The notes under the pieces: generated by a model
Database searches by the model: none
Seen by the model: the letters and a program-made list of their open reading frames with translations, nothing else
What the model was told of the DNA's origin: nothing
Translations under genes and position numbers: made by a program
Shown: in pieces, positions 26,143 through 35,631 of the stretch
Layout: each line of letters begins with the position of its first letter
Numbering within the stretch: position 1 is the first letter of the stretch
DNA from: Streptomyces hilarionis
Lineage (GTDB): Bacteria; Actinomycetota; Actinomycetes; Streptomycetales; Streptomycetaceae
DNA: 49,687 nucleotides
NCBI RefSeq assembly: GCF_024539675.1
Contig: NZ_JAHHIT010000003.1
Span: 16,884 to 66,570, forward strand
Direction of reading: 5' to 3'

Positions 26143-27732
26143 TCAGTTGCGGCGCAGCAACCGCGTCGCGCCCGCCGCCACCGCCGTCGCGAGGATCCAG
26201 CCCAGCAGGATCAGCGCCGTCGACAGCCACTGCCAGCCCCCGTGCAACTGCCACTGCCCGACCTGCCCCAGGTCGATGACCGGCAGCAGCAGGTCCAGGG
26301 CGAACAGGGCCGGGTTCCAGGGCGGATGCCCCGCGGGGTCGACGGCCGGATGCGCGGCGTGCGCGAAGGCCAGCGAACTCGCGGCCCACAGCACCGCCAT
26401 CCACACCGCGGCCCGGCCCGGCCGGTACCCGTAGGCGACCGTCCAGTCCTGCGCGTAGCCCCAGAGCTTCGCGGCCGGCGGCAGCGTCTCGCGGCGGCGG
26501 CGCTGCTTGGCCAGCAGGACCTCGCGGGCGTCCTCGTCCTCCCCGCCGGCCCGCAGCACGGCCGCCAGCCGCTCGTACGGCTCGGGGGCGTACTCGGCCG
26601 TCGCGGCGGCCACCCAGTGCAGCCGCTCCGCCAGCGAGAAGGGGCCCTGCGGCACCAGGTTCTCGTACGTGAAGCCGCCCATGTGCAGACTCCCGGGGCC
26701 CGGCCACGCGCTCGCCCGGTCCACCAGGTTGACCACCCGCGCGCCGGACAGCACGACCTTGCCGCGCCTCGGCTGCTCCCCCAGGAAGCGCAGCTCGGAC
26801 GTCTGGATCCGGCGCAGCGACAGTTCCTGGTCGTCGGCGAGCGCGAACCGGGCCCGCTCCAGGTCCACGGCGTCGCCGAACCGGCCGTCGTCCAGACGCA
26901 GGCCGCCCCGGCACTCGAAGCGCTGGACGCGCGTCCCGCGCGCGGGGGTGGCGCCGCTGAGCGCCTGGCCCCCGACGCCGGCCGGGGTCAGGTACAGCGA
27001 GCGCTCGACGGTGAGCTGGGGCGCGTTCAGCGCCAGCCGCGTGTAGGGGTTCGCCAGGCGGGCCCCGCGCAGGCTCAGCGAGACGCCGATCTTGGCGCTG
27101 CGCAGACTCAGCTCGCCGTGCGACTCCAGCAGCTCCGCCTGGAGGTCCTGGCCGACCGTCATGCCGTCGGCGGCGATCGAGCGGCCGGTGCGGTCGCGGT
27201 AGACGATCGCCTGGTTGAGCAGCAGGTCCGTGCCGATGTGCGCGTCGGTGAGCCGGACCCCGTTGTGGAACCGGCAGCGCGGCAGGTGCAGGTCGCCCTC
27301 GGTGTGCAGACGGGCGGCCTCCAGGCGCGGCACCGAGCAGTCCACCATCCGCAGGGTCGTGAACCGCGCCTCCGGCATCCGCACCTCGCGCTCGAAGCGG
27401 CAGCGCTTCATCTCCACGTACGGCACCACCGTGCCGCCCGCGAGGTCCAGGGAGCCGCTGATCTGCACGCCGGCCAGCTTCAGCGAGGCCACCCGGCCGG
27501 CCAGCGCGGGCGGCCCGGCCAGCAGCAGCCAGGCGACGATCCGGGCCCGCACGGTGCGCGAGGCGCCCCACGGATGCCCGCCGTGCGGATCGTCGACGAT
27601 CGTGTCCCCGCTGCTGAGGTCGTAGACGCTGCCGTTGCGGAAGGCCTGCCACATGCCGGCCTCCGCGGCGGTCAGGTCGTCCGGCAGATCCCCGGCGTCG
27701 TCCCCCGTTCGGATGCCCGCCCCCTCGGTCAC
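26143..27732 (-). CDS. Pentapeptide-like beta-helix protein with C-terminal membrane helices
   Basis: 529 aa. Residues ~60-370 consist of loosely repeating short strands such as [33 protein letters not shown] and [20 protein letters not shown], which fit a right-handed beta helix of pentapeptide-like repeats. Two hydrophobic segments near the C-terminus ([17 protein letters not shown] and [20 protein letters not shown]) anchor it in the membrane. Close homologues are, to my memory, called membrane-associated oxidoreductases, but I see no cofactor or redox motif. GTG 27732 follows AAAGGGAG. Divergent from hisD. Confidence 0.75.
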   Translation of the reverse strand: MTEGAGIRTGDDAGDLPDDLTAAEAGMWQAFRNGSVYDLSSGDTIVDDPHGGHPWGASRTVRARIVAWLLLAGPPALAGRVASLKLAGVQISGSLDLAGGTVVPYVEMKRCRFEREVRMPEARFTTLRMVDCSVPRLEAARLHTEGDLHLPRCRFHNGVRLTDAHIGTDLLLNQAIVYRDRTGRSIAADGMTVGQDLQAELLESHGELSLRSAKIGVSLSLRGARLANPYTRLALNAPQLTVERSLYLTPAGVGGQALSGATPARGTRVQRFECRGGLRLDDGRFGDAVDLERARFALADDQELSLRRIQTSELRFLGEQPRRGKVVLSGARVVNLVDRASAWPGPGSLHMGGFTYENLVPQGPFSLAERLHWVAAATAEYAPEPYERLAAVLRAGGEDEDAREVLLAKQRRRRETLPPAAKLWGYAQDWTVAYGYRPGRAAVWMAVLWAASSLAFAHAAHPAVDPAGHPPWNPALFALDLLLPVIDLGQVGQWQLHGGWQWLSTALILLGWILATAVAAGATRLLRRN

Positions 27733-27840
27733 ACCACGCTCCCTTTCCTCACCCCATGCCGTCGCACGGCTGTTCATGCCCGGTGCGCCGCCCCCGGACG
27801 CCGCGCCCGAAGAGGATCTTCCGGATTCCGGCCATGTTCT

Positions 27841-27857
27841 GTATCAGCCATTGATAC
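27841..27857. promoter_or_regulatory. Inverted repeat in the hisD upstream region
   Basis: GTATCA-GCCAT-TGATAC is a perfect 6-bp inverted repeat with a 5-base spacer, 41 bases before the hisD GTG and about 110 bases from the divergent membrane-protein start. Such a palindrome in a divergent gap is typical of a TetR-, GntR- or LacI-type operator. No regulator gene is adjacent, so its owner is unknown. Confidence 0.45.
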
Positions 27858-27898
27858 GCGCGGACGACCCCGGATCCCGGTCTGAGAGAATTGACCAC

Positions 27899-29224
27899 GT
27901 GATCTCCCGAATCGATCTGCGCGGCGACGCCCTCCCCGAGGGCCCCGCCCTGCGCGACCTGCTGCCCCGAGCCGACTTCGACGTCTCGGCCGCCCTGGAG
28001 AAGGTGCGTCCGATCTGCGAGGCCGTGCATCATCGGGGCGACGCGGCGCTGATCGACTTCGCGGAGAGGTTCGACGGGGTGCGGCTGGAATCCGTGCGCG
28101 TTCCCGCGCGCGCGATCGCCGAGGCGCTGGAGCGGCTCGACCCGGCCGTGCGCGCGGCCCTTGAGGAGTCCGTCCGCCGGGCCCGTGTCGTCCACCGCGC
28201 GCAGCGCCGCACCACGCACACCACCCAGGTCGTGCCCGGCGGCTCGGTCACGGAGAAGTGGGTGCCGGTCGGGCGGGTCGGGCTGTACGCGCCCGGCGGC
28301 CGGTCGGTCTACCCCTCCTCGGTGATCATGAACGCGGTGCCGGCGCAGGAGGCGGGCGTCGAGTCGATCGCCCTGGCCTCCCCGCCGCAGGCCGAGTTCG
28401 GCGGCCTCCCGCACCCGACGATCCTCGCCGCGTGCGCGCTGCTGGGCGTCGACGAGGTGTACGCGGCCGGCGGCGCCACCGCGGTCGCCATGTTCGCGTA
28501 CGGCACCGAGTCCTGCGCCCCCGTGAACATGGTCACCGGCCCCGGCAACATCTGGGTGGCCGCCGCCAAGCGCCTCCTCACGGGCAGGATCGGCATCGAC
28601 GCCGAAGCGGGCCCCACCGAGATCGCCGTCCTCGCCGACTCCACCGCCGACCCGGTGCACGTGGCGTCCGACCTGATCAGCCAGGCCGAGCACGACCCGC
28701 TGGCCGCCGCCGTCCTGGTCACCGACTCGGTGGAGCTGGCGGACGCCGTCGTCAAGGAGCTGGAGCCGCAGGTCGCGGCCACCCGGCACATCGACGACCG
28801 GATCGTCCCGGCGCTCGCCGGCCGTCAGTCGGCCGTCGTGCTCGTCGACGGCGTGGAGGAGGGCCTGCGGGTCGTCGACGCCTACGGCGCCGAGCACCTG
28901 GAGATCCAGACCGCGGACGCGGCGGCGGTCGCCGACCGGGTCCGCAACGCGGGCGCGATCTTCGTCGGCCCCTGGGCGCCGGTGTCCCTCGGCGACTACG
29001 CCGCCGGCTCCAACCACGTGCTGCCCACGGGCGGCTGCGCCTGCCACTCCTCCGGGCTGTCCGTGCAGTCCTTCCTGCGCGGCGTCCACATCGTCGACTA
29101 CACGCGCGAGGCGCTGGCCGACGTCGCCCACCACGTGGTGACGCTGGCGGAGGCCGAGGACCTGCCGGCGCACGGCGCGGCGATCAAGGCGAGGTTCGGG
29201 TGGAAGGTGCCGACGGTCCAGTGA
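27899..29224 (+). CDS. hisD: Histidinol dehydrogenase
   Basis: Last two steps of histidine synthesis: NAD-dependent oxidation of histidinol to histidine. 441 aa, full length. Visible hallmarks are [19 protein letters not shown], the [15 protein letters not shown] loop, [13 protein letters not shown] and SQAEHDP with the Q and H that bind zinc. GTG 27899 gives the family-normal N-terminus (ISRIDLRGD). The ribosome site is poor (TGAGAG at -17). First gene of the his operon; its stop overlaps hisC by 4 nt. Confidence 0.97.
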   Translation: MISRIDLRGDALPEGPALRDLLPRADFDVSAALEKVRPICEAVHHRGDAALIDFAERFDGVRLESVRVPARAIAEALERLDPAVRAALEESVRRARVVHRAQRRTTHTTQVVPGGSVTEKWVPVGRVGLYAPGGRSVYPSSVIMNAVPAQEAGVESIALASPPQAEFGGLPHPTILAACALLGVDEVYAAGGATAVAMFAYGTESCAPVNMVTGPGNIWVAAAKRLLTGRIGIDAEAGPTEIAVLADSTADPVHVASDLISQAEHDPLAAAVLVTDSVELADAVVKELEPQVAATRHIDDRIVPALAGRQSAVVLVDGVEEGLRVVDAYGAEHLEIQTADAAAVADRVRNAGAIFVGPWAPVSLGDYAAGSNHVLPTGGCACHSSGLSVQSFLRGVHIVDYTREALADVAHHVVTLAEAEDLPAHGAAIKARFGWKVPTVQ

Positions 29225-30330
29225 ACATCGGAATCGACGACCTCCCCGTCCGCGACGAGCTGCGCGGCAAGTCCCCCTACGGCGCGCCCCAGCTCGACGT
29301 CCCCGTACGGCTGAACACCAACGAGAACCCCTACCCGCTGCCCGAGCCGCTGGTCGAGCGGATCGCCGAGCGGGTGCGCGAGGCCGCCCGCCACCTCAAC
29401 CGCTACCCCGACCGGGACGCCGTCGAGCTGCGCACCCGGCTCGCGCAGTACCTCACCGACACCACGGGGCATGCGGTCGGCCCTTCCGAGGTGTGGGCCG
29501 CCAACGGGTCCAACGAGGTCCTCCAGCAGCTGCTGCAGACCTTCGGCGGGCCCGGCCGCACGGCGATCGGCTTCGAGCCGTCCTACTCGATGCACGGGCT
29601 CATCGCGCGCGGCACCGGGACCGGGTGGATCTCCGGCCCCCGCAACGAGGACTTCACCGTCGACCTCGCCGCGGCGGGGAAGGCCATCGCCGAGCACCGC
29701 CCGGACGTCGTCTTCGTCACCACCCCCAACAACCCCACCGGCACCGCGGTCCCCGCCGAGACGGTCCTCGCGCTGTACGAGGCCGCCCAGGCGGCGAAGC
29801 CCTCGATGGTCGTCGTCGACGAGGCCTACGTCGAGTTCAGCCACAGCCCGTCACTGCTGCCGCTGCTCGAAGGACGGCCGAATCTCGTCGTCTCGCGGAC
29901 GATGTCGAAGGCCTTCGGCGCGGCGGGACTGCGCCTCGGCTACCTCGCCGCGCACCCGGCGGTCGTGGACGCCGTGCAACTGGTGCGGCTGCCCTACCAC
30001 CTGTCGGCCGTCACCCAGGCGACCGCGCTGGCCGCGCTGGAGCACACCGACACCCTGCTGAAGTACGTCGAGCAGCTGAAGTCGGAACGCGACCGGCTGG
30101 TGGGCGAACTGCTCGCCGCCGGGTACGAGGTCACGGCGTCCGACGCCAACTTCGTGCAGTTCGGGCGGTTCGAGGACGCCCACGCGGTCTGGCGGCAGAT
30201 CCTCGACCGGGGCGTCCTGGTCCGGGACAACGGCGTGCCCGGCTGGCTGCGGGTCACCGCCGGAACCCCCGAAGAGAACGACGCGTTCCTCGACGCGGTC
30301 CGTGAAGTCAAGAAGGAGCAGAGCGCATGA
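29221..30330 (+). CDS. hisC: Histidinol-phosphate aminotransferase
   Basis: PLP enzyme that transfers the amino group from glutamate to imidazole-acetol phosphate. 369 aa. Class II aminotransferase features: [14 protein letters not shown] near the start, [21 protein letters not shown], and the PLP lysine K230 in [20 protein letters not shown] 29221 overlaps the hisD stop (GTGA) and the stop overlaps hisB (ATGA), so hisD-hisC-hisB are translationally coupled. Confidence 0.97.
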   Translation: MNIGIDDLPVRDELRGKSPYGAPQLDVPVRLNTNENPYPLPEPLVERIAERVREAARHLNRYPDRDAVELRTRLAQYLTDTTGHAVGPSEVWAANGSNEVLQQLLQTFGGPGRTAIGFEPSYSMHGLIARGTGTGWISGPRNEDFTVDLAAAGKAIAEHRPDVVFVTTPNNPTGTAVPAETVLALYEAAQAAKPSMVVVDEAYVEFSHSPSLLPLLEGRPNLVVSRTMSKAFGAAGLRLGYLAAHPAVVDAVQLVRLPYHLSAVTQATALAALEHTDTLLKYVEQLKSERDRLVGELLAAGYEVTASDANFVQFGRFEDAHAVWRQILDRGVLVRDNGVPGWLRVTAGTPEENDAFLDAVREVKKEQSA

Positions 30331-30920
30331 ACCGCGTAGGACGTGCAGAGCGCACCACGAAGGAGACGTCGGTCCTCGTGGAGATCGACCTCGACGGCTC
30401 CGGCAAGGTCGACGTGGCGACCGGCGTCGGCTTCTTCGACCACATGCTCGACCAGCTCGGCCGCCACGGTCTGTTCGACCTCACCGTGAAGACCGACGGC
30501 GACCTGCACATCGACTCCCACCACACCATCGAGGACACCGCCCTCGCGCTCGGCGCCGCCTTCCGGCAGGCCCTCGGCGACAAGGTGGGCATCTACCGCT
30601 TCGGCAACTGCACGGTCCCGCTGGACGAGTCGCTCGCCCAGGTGACCGTCGACCTGTCCGGCCGCCCCTACCTCGTGCACACCGAGCCCGAGAACATGGC
30701 GCCGATGATCGGCGCGTACGACACGACGATGACCCGGCACATCCTGGAGTCCTTCGTCGCCCAGGCGCAGATCGCCCTGCACGTGCACGTGCCCTACGGG
30801 CGCAACGCGCACCACATCGTGGAGTGCCAGTTCAAGGCGCTGGCCCGGGCGCTGCGCTACGCCTGCGAGCGCGACCCGCGCGCGGCCGGCATCCTCCCCT
30901 CCACGAAGGGCGCGCTGTAA
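30327..30920 (+). CDS. hisB: Imidazoleglycerol-phosphate dehydratase
   Basis: Dehydrates imidazole glycerol phosphate, a Mn-dependent step. 197 aa, so it is the monofunctional dehydratase without the histidinol-phosphatase domain seen in enteric HisB. Metal-binding histidine clusters are present: [28 protein letters not shown] and [11 protein letters not shown]. The ATG overlaps the hisC stop by 4 nt. Confidence 0.97.
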   Translation: MNRVGRAERTTKETSVLVEIDLDGSGKVDVATGVGFFDHMLDQLGRHGLFDLTVKTDGDLHIDSHHTIEDTALALGAAFRQALGDKVGIYRFGNCTVPLDESLAQVTVDLSGRPYLVHTEPENMAPMIGAYDTTMTRHILESFVAQAQIALHVHVPYGRNAHHIVECQFKALARALRYACERDPRAAGILPSTKGAL

Positions 30921-30924
30921 CCCC

Positions 30925-31089
30925 ATGAGCGGACTGTCCACCGTCCTGATCGTCGTCGGTCTCTTCCTCGCCGGCGGCGTCTACTCCTTCGTCAAGCAGA
31001 AGATGCCCAAGAACCTCATCGTGCTGCTGTCGATCGGCGCCGCGATGTGTCTCGTGGCGGGCATCGTGAGGCTGGAGGTGTGGAATTGA
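30925..31089 (+). CDS. 54-aa membrane peptide inside the his operon
   Basis: A 54-codon gene with two predicted membrane helices ([20 protein letters not shown] and [19 protein letters not shown]) joined by a basic turn, KQKMPK. It sits 4 bases after hisB and its TGA overlaps the hisH TTG start, so it is firmly part of the operon and probably needed to couple hisH translation. No named family comes to mind. Third-position GC is high, which supports real coding. Confidence 0.78.
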   Translation: MSGLSTVLIVVGLFLAGGVYSFVKQKMPKNLIVLLSIGAAMCLVAGIVRLEVWN

Positions 31090-31739
31090 GCGGCCCCGCG
31101 ACGGGCACGAAGAAGGTCGTCGTCTTCGACTACGGCTTCGGCAACGTCCGTTCCGCAGAGCGTGCCCTCGCGCGCGCCGGCGCCGACGTCGAGATCACCC
31201 GTGACTTCGACGCGGCCATGAACGCCGACGGGCTGCTGGTGCCGGGCGTCGGCGCCTTCGCCGCCTGCATGCGCGGCCTGAAGGAGGCCCGCGGCGACTG
31301 GATCATCGGCCGCCGGCTGTCCGGCGGACGCCCGGTGATGGGCATCTGCGTCGGCATGCAGATCCTCTTCGCCCGCGGCATCGAGCACGGCGTGGAGACC
31401 GAGGGCCTCGACGAGTGGCCCGGCGCGGTCGAGCCGCTCCAGGCAGAGATCGTGCCCCACATGGGCTGGAACACCGTCGACGCCCCGGCCGGATCCGAGC
31501 TGTTCGCCGGCCTGGACGCGGACGCGCGCTTCTACTTCGTGCACTCCTACGCCGTCCAGGACTGGTCCCTGGAAGTGCTCAACCCGACGATGCGCGCTCC
31601 CAAGGTGGCCTGGTCGACGCACGGCAAGCCGTTCGTGGCCGCCGTGGAGAACGGCGCCCTGTGGGCCACGCAGTTCCACCCCGAGAAGTCCGGCGACGCC
31701 GGAGCCCAGCTCCTCACCAACTGGATCGGAACACTGTGA
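31086..31739 (+). CDS. hisH: Imidazole glycerol phosphate synthase, glutaminase subunit
   Basis: Supplies ammonia from glutamine to HisF. 217 aa class I amidotransferase with nucleophile C88 in [10 protein letters not shown], the [17 protein letters not shown] start and the C-terminal His-Glu dyad in [11 protein letters not shown]. The start is uncertain: TTG 31086 has the ribosome site GGAGG at an ideal 7-base distance and overlaps the previous stop, whereas GTG 31080 lies too close to it. The stop overlaps the priA start. Confidence 0.95.
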   Translation: MSGPATGTKKVVVFDYGFGNVRSAERALARAGADVEITRDFDAAMNADGLLVPGVGAFAACMRGLKEARGDWIIGRRLSGGRPVMGICVGMQILFARGIEHGVETEGLDEWPGAVEPLQAEIVPHMGWNTVDAPAGSELFAGLDADARFYFVHSYAVQDWSLEVLNPTMRAPKVAWSTHGKPFVAAVENGALWATQFHPEKSGDAGAQLLTNWIGTL

Positions 31740-32461
31740 GCAAGCTCGAACTCCTCCCCGCCGTCGACGTCCGCGACGGCCAGGCCGTCCGTCTCGTGCA
31801 CGGCGAGTCCGGAACCGAGACCTCCTACGGCTCCCCGCTGGAGGCGGCCCTCGCCTGGCAGCGCTCGGGCGCCGAGTGGCTGCACCTGGTCGACCTGGAC
31901 GCCGCGTTCGGCACCGGCGACAACCGGGCGCTGATCGCCGAGGTCGCGGGCGCCATGGACATCAAGGTGGAGCTCTCCGGCGGCATCCGTGACGACGACA
32001 CCCTCGCCGCCGCCCTCGCCACCGGCTGCACCCGCGTGAACCTGGGCACGGCCGCCCTGGAGACGCCCGAGTGGGTCGCCAAGGTCATCGCCGAGCACGG
32101 CGACCGGATCGCGGTCGGCCTGGACGTGCGCGGCACCACCCTGCGCGGCCGCGGCTGGACCCGCGACGGCGGCGACCTGTACGAGACGCTGGCCCGCCTC
32201 GACAAGGAGGGCTGCGCGCGCTACGTCGTCACCGACATCGCCAAGGACGGCACGTTGCAGGGCCCGAACCTGGAGCTGCTGCGCAACGTGTGCGCGGTGA
32301 CCGACCGCCCGGTCGTGGCGTCCGGCGGCGTCTCGTCCCTGGACGACCTGCGCGCCATCGCCGAACTGGTGCCGCTCGGCGTCGAGGGCTCCATCGTCGG
32401 CAAGGCGCTCTACGCCAAGGCGTTCACCCTGGAAGAGGCCCTGGAGGCGGTGGCCCGGTGA
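31736..32461 (+). CDS. priA: Bifunctional phosphoribosyl isomerase A (HisA/TrpF activity)
   Basis: 241 aa beta/alpha barrel. In Streptomyces and Mycobacterium, PriA isomerises both ProFAR (histidine path) and PRA (tryptophan path), and a separate trpF is absent. Visible catalytic candidates are D11 in [11 protein letters not shown] and D167 in [14 protein letters not shown], and both phosphate-binding loops are present ([20 protein letters not shown]). GTG 31736 overlaps the hisH stop and the gene ends 4 nt into ridA. The dual role is inferred from the family and the lack of trpF in this his/trp cluster. Confidence 0.93.
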   Translation: MSKLELLPAVDVRDGQAVRLVHGESGTETSYGSPLEAALAWQRSGAEWLHLVDLDAAFGTGDNRALIAEVAGAMDIKVELSGGIRDDDTLAAALATGCTRVNLGTAALETPEWVAKVIAEHGDRIAVGLDVRGTTLRGRGWTRDGGDLYETLARLDKEGCARYVVTDIAKDGTLQGPNLELLRNVCAVTDRPVVASGGVSSLDDLRAIAELVPLGVEGSIVGKALYAKAFTLEEALEAVAR

Positions 32462-32856
32462 GCGAGCTGCGACGCGTCACGACGGGCGCGCCCTGGGAGG
32501 ACGCCTTCGGCTACTCGCGCGCGGTGGAGCTGCCCGGCGGCCTGGTGCTGGTCTCCGGCTGTACCTCGATCGTGGACGGCGAGATCGCCGGCGGCGGCCC
32601 CTACGACCAGACGCTCAACGCCTTCACCGTGGCCTTCGCGGCCCTGGCGGAGCTGGGCCTCGGACGCGAGGACGTCGTGCGCACCCGCATGTACCTGACC
32701 CACGCGCGGGACGTGGAGGACGTGGGGCGCGCTCACAAGGAGCTGTTCGACACCGTCCGGCCCGCCGCGTCCATGCTGATCGTGGCCGGTCTGGTGGACC
32801 CCAGCCTGGTCGTCGAGGTCGAGGTCGAGGCGTTCCGACGGGGGGCCGCGGCATGA
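32458..32856 (+). CDS. ridA: RidA/YjgF family enamine-imine deaminase
   Basis: 132 aa, the usual length. RidA proteins hydrolyse reactive enamines and imines such as 2-aminoacrylate. The conserved arginine lies in [14 protein letters not shown], and the [16 protein letters not shown] and [21 protein letters not shown] segments fit the family. Both ends overlap neighbours by 4 nt (GTGA with priA, ATGA with hisF), so it is a true operon member. Its need in histidine synthesis is not established. Confidence 0.92.
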   Translation: MSELRRVTTGAPWEDAFGYSRAVELPGGLVLVSGCTSIVDGEIAGGGPYDQTLNAFTVAFAALAELGLGREDVVRTRMYLTHARDVEDVGRAHKELFDTVRPAASMLIVAGLVDPSLVVEVEVEAFRRGAAA

Positions 32857-33608
32857 CGCTCGCCGTACGGGTCATCCCCTGCCTGGACGTGGACGCCGGC
32901 CGGGTCGTCAAGGGCGTCAACTTCCAGAACCTGCGCGACGCGGGCGACCCCGTCGAGATGGCCAAGGTGTACGACGCCGAGGGCGCCGACGAGCTGACGT
33001 TCCTGGACATCACCGCCTCCTCGGGCAACCGCGAGACCACCTACGACGTGGTGCGCCGCACCGCCGAGCAGGTGTTCATCCCGCTGACCGTCGGCGGCGG
33101 CGTGCGCACCCCCGAGGACGTCGACAAGCTGCTGCGGGCCGGCGCCGACAAGGTGGGCGTGAACACCGCCGCGATCGCCCGCCCGGAGCTGATCAGGGAG
33201 ATCGCCGAGCGGTTCGGCAGCCAGGTGCTGGTCCTGTCGGTCGACGCCCGGCGCACGCCGTCCGGATCCTTCGAGGTGACGACGCACGGCGGCCGCGAGG
33301 GCACCGGCATCGACGCCGTCGAGTGGGCGCACCGGGCGGCCGAGCTCGGCGCGGGCGAGATCCTGCTCAACTCGATGGACGCCGACGGCACGAAGGACGG
33401 CTACGACCTGGAGATGATCGCCGCGGTCCGCCGGCACGTCAGGATCCCGGTGATCGCCTCCGGCGGCGCCGGCCGGCTCGCCGACTTCCCGCCGGCCGTC
33501 GAGGCGGGCGCGGACGCCGTGCTGGCCGCGTCGGTGTTCCACTTCGGCGACCTGAGGATCGGCCAGGTCAAGGACGCGCTGCGCGAGGCGGGCCACCCGG
33601 TGCGGTGA
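32853..33608 (+). CDS. hisF: Imidazole glycerol phosphate synthase, cyclase subunit
   Basis: Closes the imidazole ring, yielding IGP and AICAR, with ammonia delivered from HisH. 251 aa beta/alpha barrel. Catalytic aspartates are D12 ([19 protein letters not shown]) and D131 (LSVDARRTP). Phosphate-binding loops [13 protein letters not shown] and [11 protein letters not shown] are intact. Last his gene of this run; a strong hairpin follows at 33641. Confidence 0.97.
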   Translation: MTLAVRVIPCLDVDAGRVVKGVNFQNLRDAGDPVEMAKVYDAEGADELTFLDITASSGNRETTYDVVRRTAEQVFIPLTVGGGVRTPEDVDKLLRAGADKVGVNTAAIARPELIREIAERFGSQVLVLSVDARRTPSGSFEVTTHGGREGTGIDAVEWAHRAAELGAGEILLNSMDADGTKDGYDLEMIAAVRRHVRIPVIASGGAGRLADFPPAVEAGADAVLAASVFHFGDLRIGQVKDALREAGHPVR

Positions 33609-33640
33609 CGCCCGCACGGGCCTGCCGACGCCGGACGGAC

Positions 33641-33670
33641 GAGCCCCGGCCGCAAGAGCGGCCGGGGCTC
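33641..33670 (+). terminator. his operon terminator
   Basis: A perfect 13-bp stem, GAGCCCCGGCCGC and its complement, with loop AAGA, 32 bases after the hisF stop. There is no T-tract, which is usual in Streptomyces. It separates the his genes from the following arsR promoter. Confidence 0.88.
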
Positions 33671-33695
33671 ACCCATGAGGAGACGCGAAAGGAAA

Positions 33696-33739
33696 GTTGC
33701 GCAAGAACAGTTGCGCAATTTCTCCTTCGCTTCTACGGT
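33696..33739 (+). promoter_or_regulatory. arsR promoter with a double TTGCGCAA operator
   Basis: Two identical 8-bp palindromes TTGCGCAA (33697-33704 and 33711-33718), each preceded by AG, are spaced 14 bp centre to centre. The second one contains a possible -35 (TTGCGC 33711-33716), followed after 17 bases by a -10-like TACGGT (33734-33739). The ATG at 33746 begins six bases later. The ArsR-type regulator encoded immediately downstream probably binds here and represses itself and the exporter. Confidence 0.75.
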
Positions 33740-33745
33740 GGGGGC

Positions 33746-34333
33746 ATGACAAGCGGGGAGAACCGGCGCATCACCGACCTGGGCTCGCTGAAGGCGCTCG
33801 CCCACCCGTTGCGGCTGAACCTCTACCGGGCGCTGTACCTGGAACGCGTGGCCACGGCCTCACGGCTGGCCGAACTCGTCGACGAGGCCGTCTCGCTGGT
33901 CAGCTACCACCTGCGCAAGCTCGCCGAGCACGGACTGATCGAAGAGGCCGAGCCGCAGAGCGCGGACGGACGCGAGCGCTGGTGGCGGCCCGCCTCGGAC
34001 GGCGTCAGCATCCACGACGAGGACTTCAGCGACGCCCCGGAGAAGGCGGCCGCGCATCGCTCCGCCTCCCGGCTCTTCTTCGCGCACCGCAGTGAGCTGT
34101 ACCACCGCCACCTCGACGAACGCGCCCACTGGGGCCCCGAGTGGAACGGAGCCTCGTTCGACTCCGAGTACCTCTCCCGGCTGACCTCGGCCGAACTGGC
34201 CGAGCTCGGCCGGGAGGTGCACGCCCTGATGACCCGGTACGTCGACAAGGGGCGCGCGGCCGAGGCCGCCGGAGACACCGAGGGGCGCGAGAACGTCGCC
34301 CTGCACCTGTACGGCTTCCCGTTCCGCCCCTGA
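33746..34333 (+). CDS. ArsR-type winged-helix transcriptional regulator
   Basis: 195 aa. The N-terminal winged helix-turn-helix (LGSLKALAHPLRLNLYRALY, then SLVSYHLRKLAEHGLIEEAE and a WWRPA wing) is of the ArsR/HTH_20 type. It lacks the metal-binding ELCVCDL motif of classical ArsR sensors, so a small organic ligand is more likely than a metal. A helical C-terminal half (~100-195) probably dimerises or binds ligand. It is coupled to the MFS gene, which starts 11 bases after its stop. ATG 33746 may be leaderless. Confidence 0.9.
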   Translation: MTSGENRRITDLGSLKALAHPLRLNLYRALYLERVATASRLAELVDEAVSLVSYHLRKLAEHGLIEEAEPQSADGRERWWRPASDGVSIHDEDFSDAPEKAAAHRSASRLFFAHRSELYHRHLDERAHWGPEWNGASFDSEYLSRLTSAELAELGREVHALMTRYVDKGRAAEAAGDTEGRENVALHLYGFPFRP

Positions 34334-34344
34334 GAGGCCCGGCC

Positions 34345-35601
34345 ATGACCACCCTGTCCCGGACGCCCGCCGCCCGCGCCGCCGCCGAGCGCCCCGCCCA
34401 CCGCGACGGCAACGTCCTGCGCTGGCTGGGCGCCTACGCCTCCTCGATGGCCGGCGACGGCGTCTACTACGTCGCCCTGTCGTGGGCCGCCGTCCAGGCC
34501 GGCACCCCCGCGCAGGCGGGCCTGGTGCTGTCGGTGAGCGCGCTGCCGCGCGCGGTGCTCATGCTGGGCGGGGGAGTGATCGCCGACCGGTTCGGACCGC
34601 GCCGCGTCGTCGTCGGCAGTGACGCGGTGCGCTGCGCGGCCGTCCTCGCGGTCGCGGGGCTGCTGCTCCTCACCGGCCCGCGCCTGTGGCCGCTCACGGT
34701 CCTCGCCCTGGTGTTCGGCACGGTGGACGCCGTGTTCGTCCCCGCCGTCGGCGCCCTGCCCCCCCGGATCACCGACCGCGGCCAGCTCGCCCGGGTGCAG
34801 GGCATGCGCGGCCTCGCCTACCGGTTCGCCGTCATCGTGGGCGCACCGCTGGGCGGACTCGGGGTCGCCACGGGCGGCGCGGCCGCCGCGTTCGGGCTCG
34901 CCGGGCTCCTCATAGCCGTGTCCGTGCCCCTGCTGCTCTGTGTGAGAGTGCGCGAGCTGCCGCCCGACGACACCGCGGACGCGCGCGGCCGGACCGCCTG
35001 GGCCGATCTGGTGGCCGGGCTGCGCCACATCCGCCGCCACCCGGTCCTCGCCCCGCTCACGGCGGCCATCGCCCTCGGCGACCTCGGCTTCGTCGGACCG
35101 CTCAACGTGGGCCTGACCCTGCTCGCCGACGAGCGCGGCTGGGGCGCCTCCGGCATGGGCTGGGTGCTGTCCGGGTTCGGCGTCGGCGCGGGCGCCGCCT
35201 CACTCCTGCTGACCCTGCGCGGACGGCTCCCGCACGCCGGCCGGGTGGCCGGGTGGTCGATCCTCGCGGGCTCCCTGGCCATCGGCGCCCTCGCGTACGC
35301 GCCGAACCTCGCCGCGGCCGTCGGCACCGCCCTGCTGATCGGGCTGCTCGCCGGGCTCAGCGGCGCCGTGTGCGCGGCCCTGCTCCAGACCCAGGCAGAC
35401 CCCGCCTACCTGGGCCGCGTCACCGCCGTCACCAGCCTCGTCAGCCTCGGCCTCACCCCGCTCAGCATGCCCCTGTCCGCCGCCGCCGTCGGCGCCTGGG
35501 GCACCGGCCCGGTCTTCGTCGTCAGCGCCGGCGTCTGCGGGCTCGGCGGCCTCGTCGCCCTGGGCGTGCCCGCACTGCGCCGCGCGGAACTCCCGCGCTG
35601 A
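34345..35601 (+). CDS. Major facilitator superfamily exporter
   Basis: 418 aa with about 12 membrane helices. The loop between helices 2 and 3 carries GGGVIADRFGPRRVVVGSD, the MFS motif A. It resembles MFS_3 (enterobactin-exporter-like) or macrolide-type exporters. It follows its likely repressor within an operon. The substrate is unknown; a toxic or antibiotic compound sensed by the regulator is a reasonable inference. Confidence 0.92.
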   Translation: MTTLSRTPAARAAAERPAHRDGNVLRWLGAYASSMAGDGVYYVALSWAAVQAGTPAQAGLVLSVSALPRAVLMLGGGVIADRFGPRRVVVGSDAVRCAAVLAVAGLLLLTGPRLWPLTVLALVFGTVDAVFVPAVGALPPRITDRGQLARVQGMRGLAYRFAVIVGAPLGGLGVATGGAAAAFGLAGLLIAVSVPLLLCVRVRELPPDDTADARGRTAWADLVAGLRHIRRHPVLAPLTAAIALGDLGFVGPLNVGLTLLADERGWGASGMGWVLSGFGVGAGAASLLLTLRGRLPHAGRVAGWSILAGSLAIGALAYAPNLAAAVGTALLIGLLAGLSGAVCAALLQTQADPAYLGRVTAVTSLVSLGLTPLSMPLSAAAVGAWGTGPVFVVSAGVCGLGGLVALGVPALRRAELPR

Positions 35602-35631
35602 CCACGGCCCCCGGCAGAACGTCGAAGGGCC

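Noticed and set aside
24194..27652. A 1152-codon continuous minus-strand frame
   Set aside because: Only its last 246 codons form a real domain protein; the rest overlaps two better-supported genes in another frame and has no motifs.
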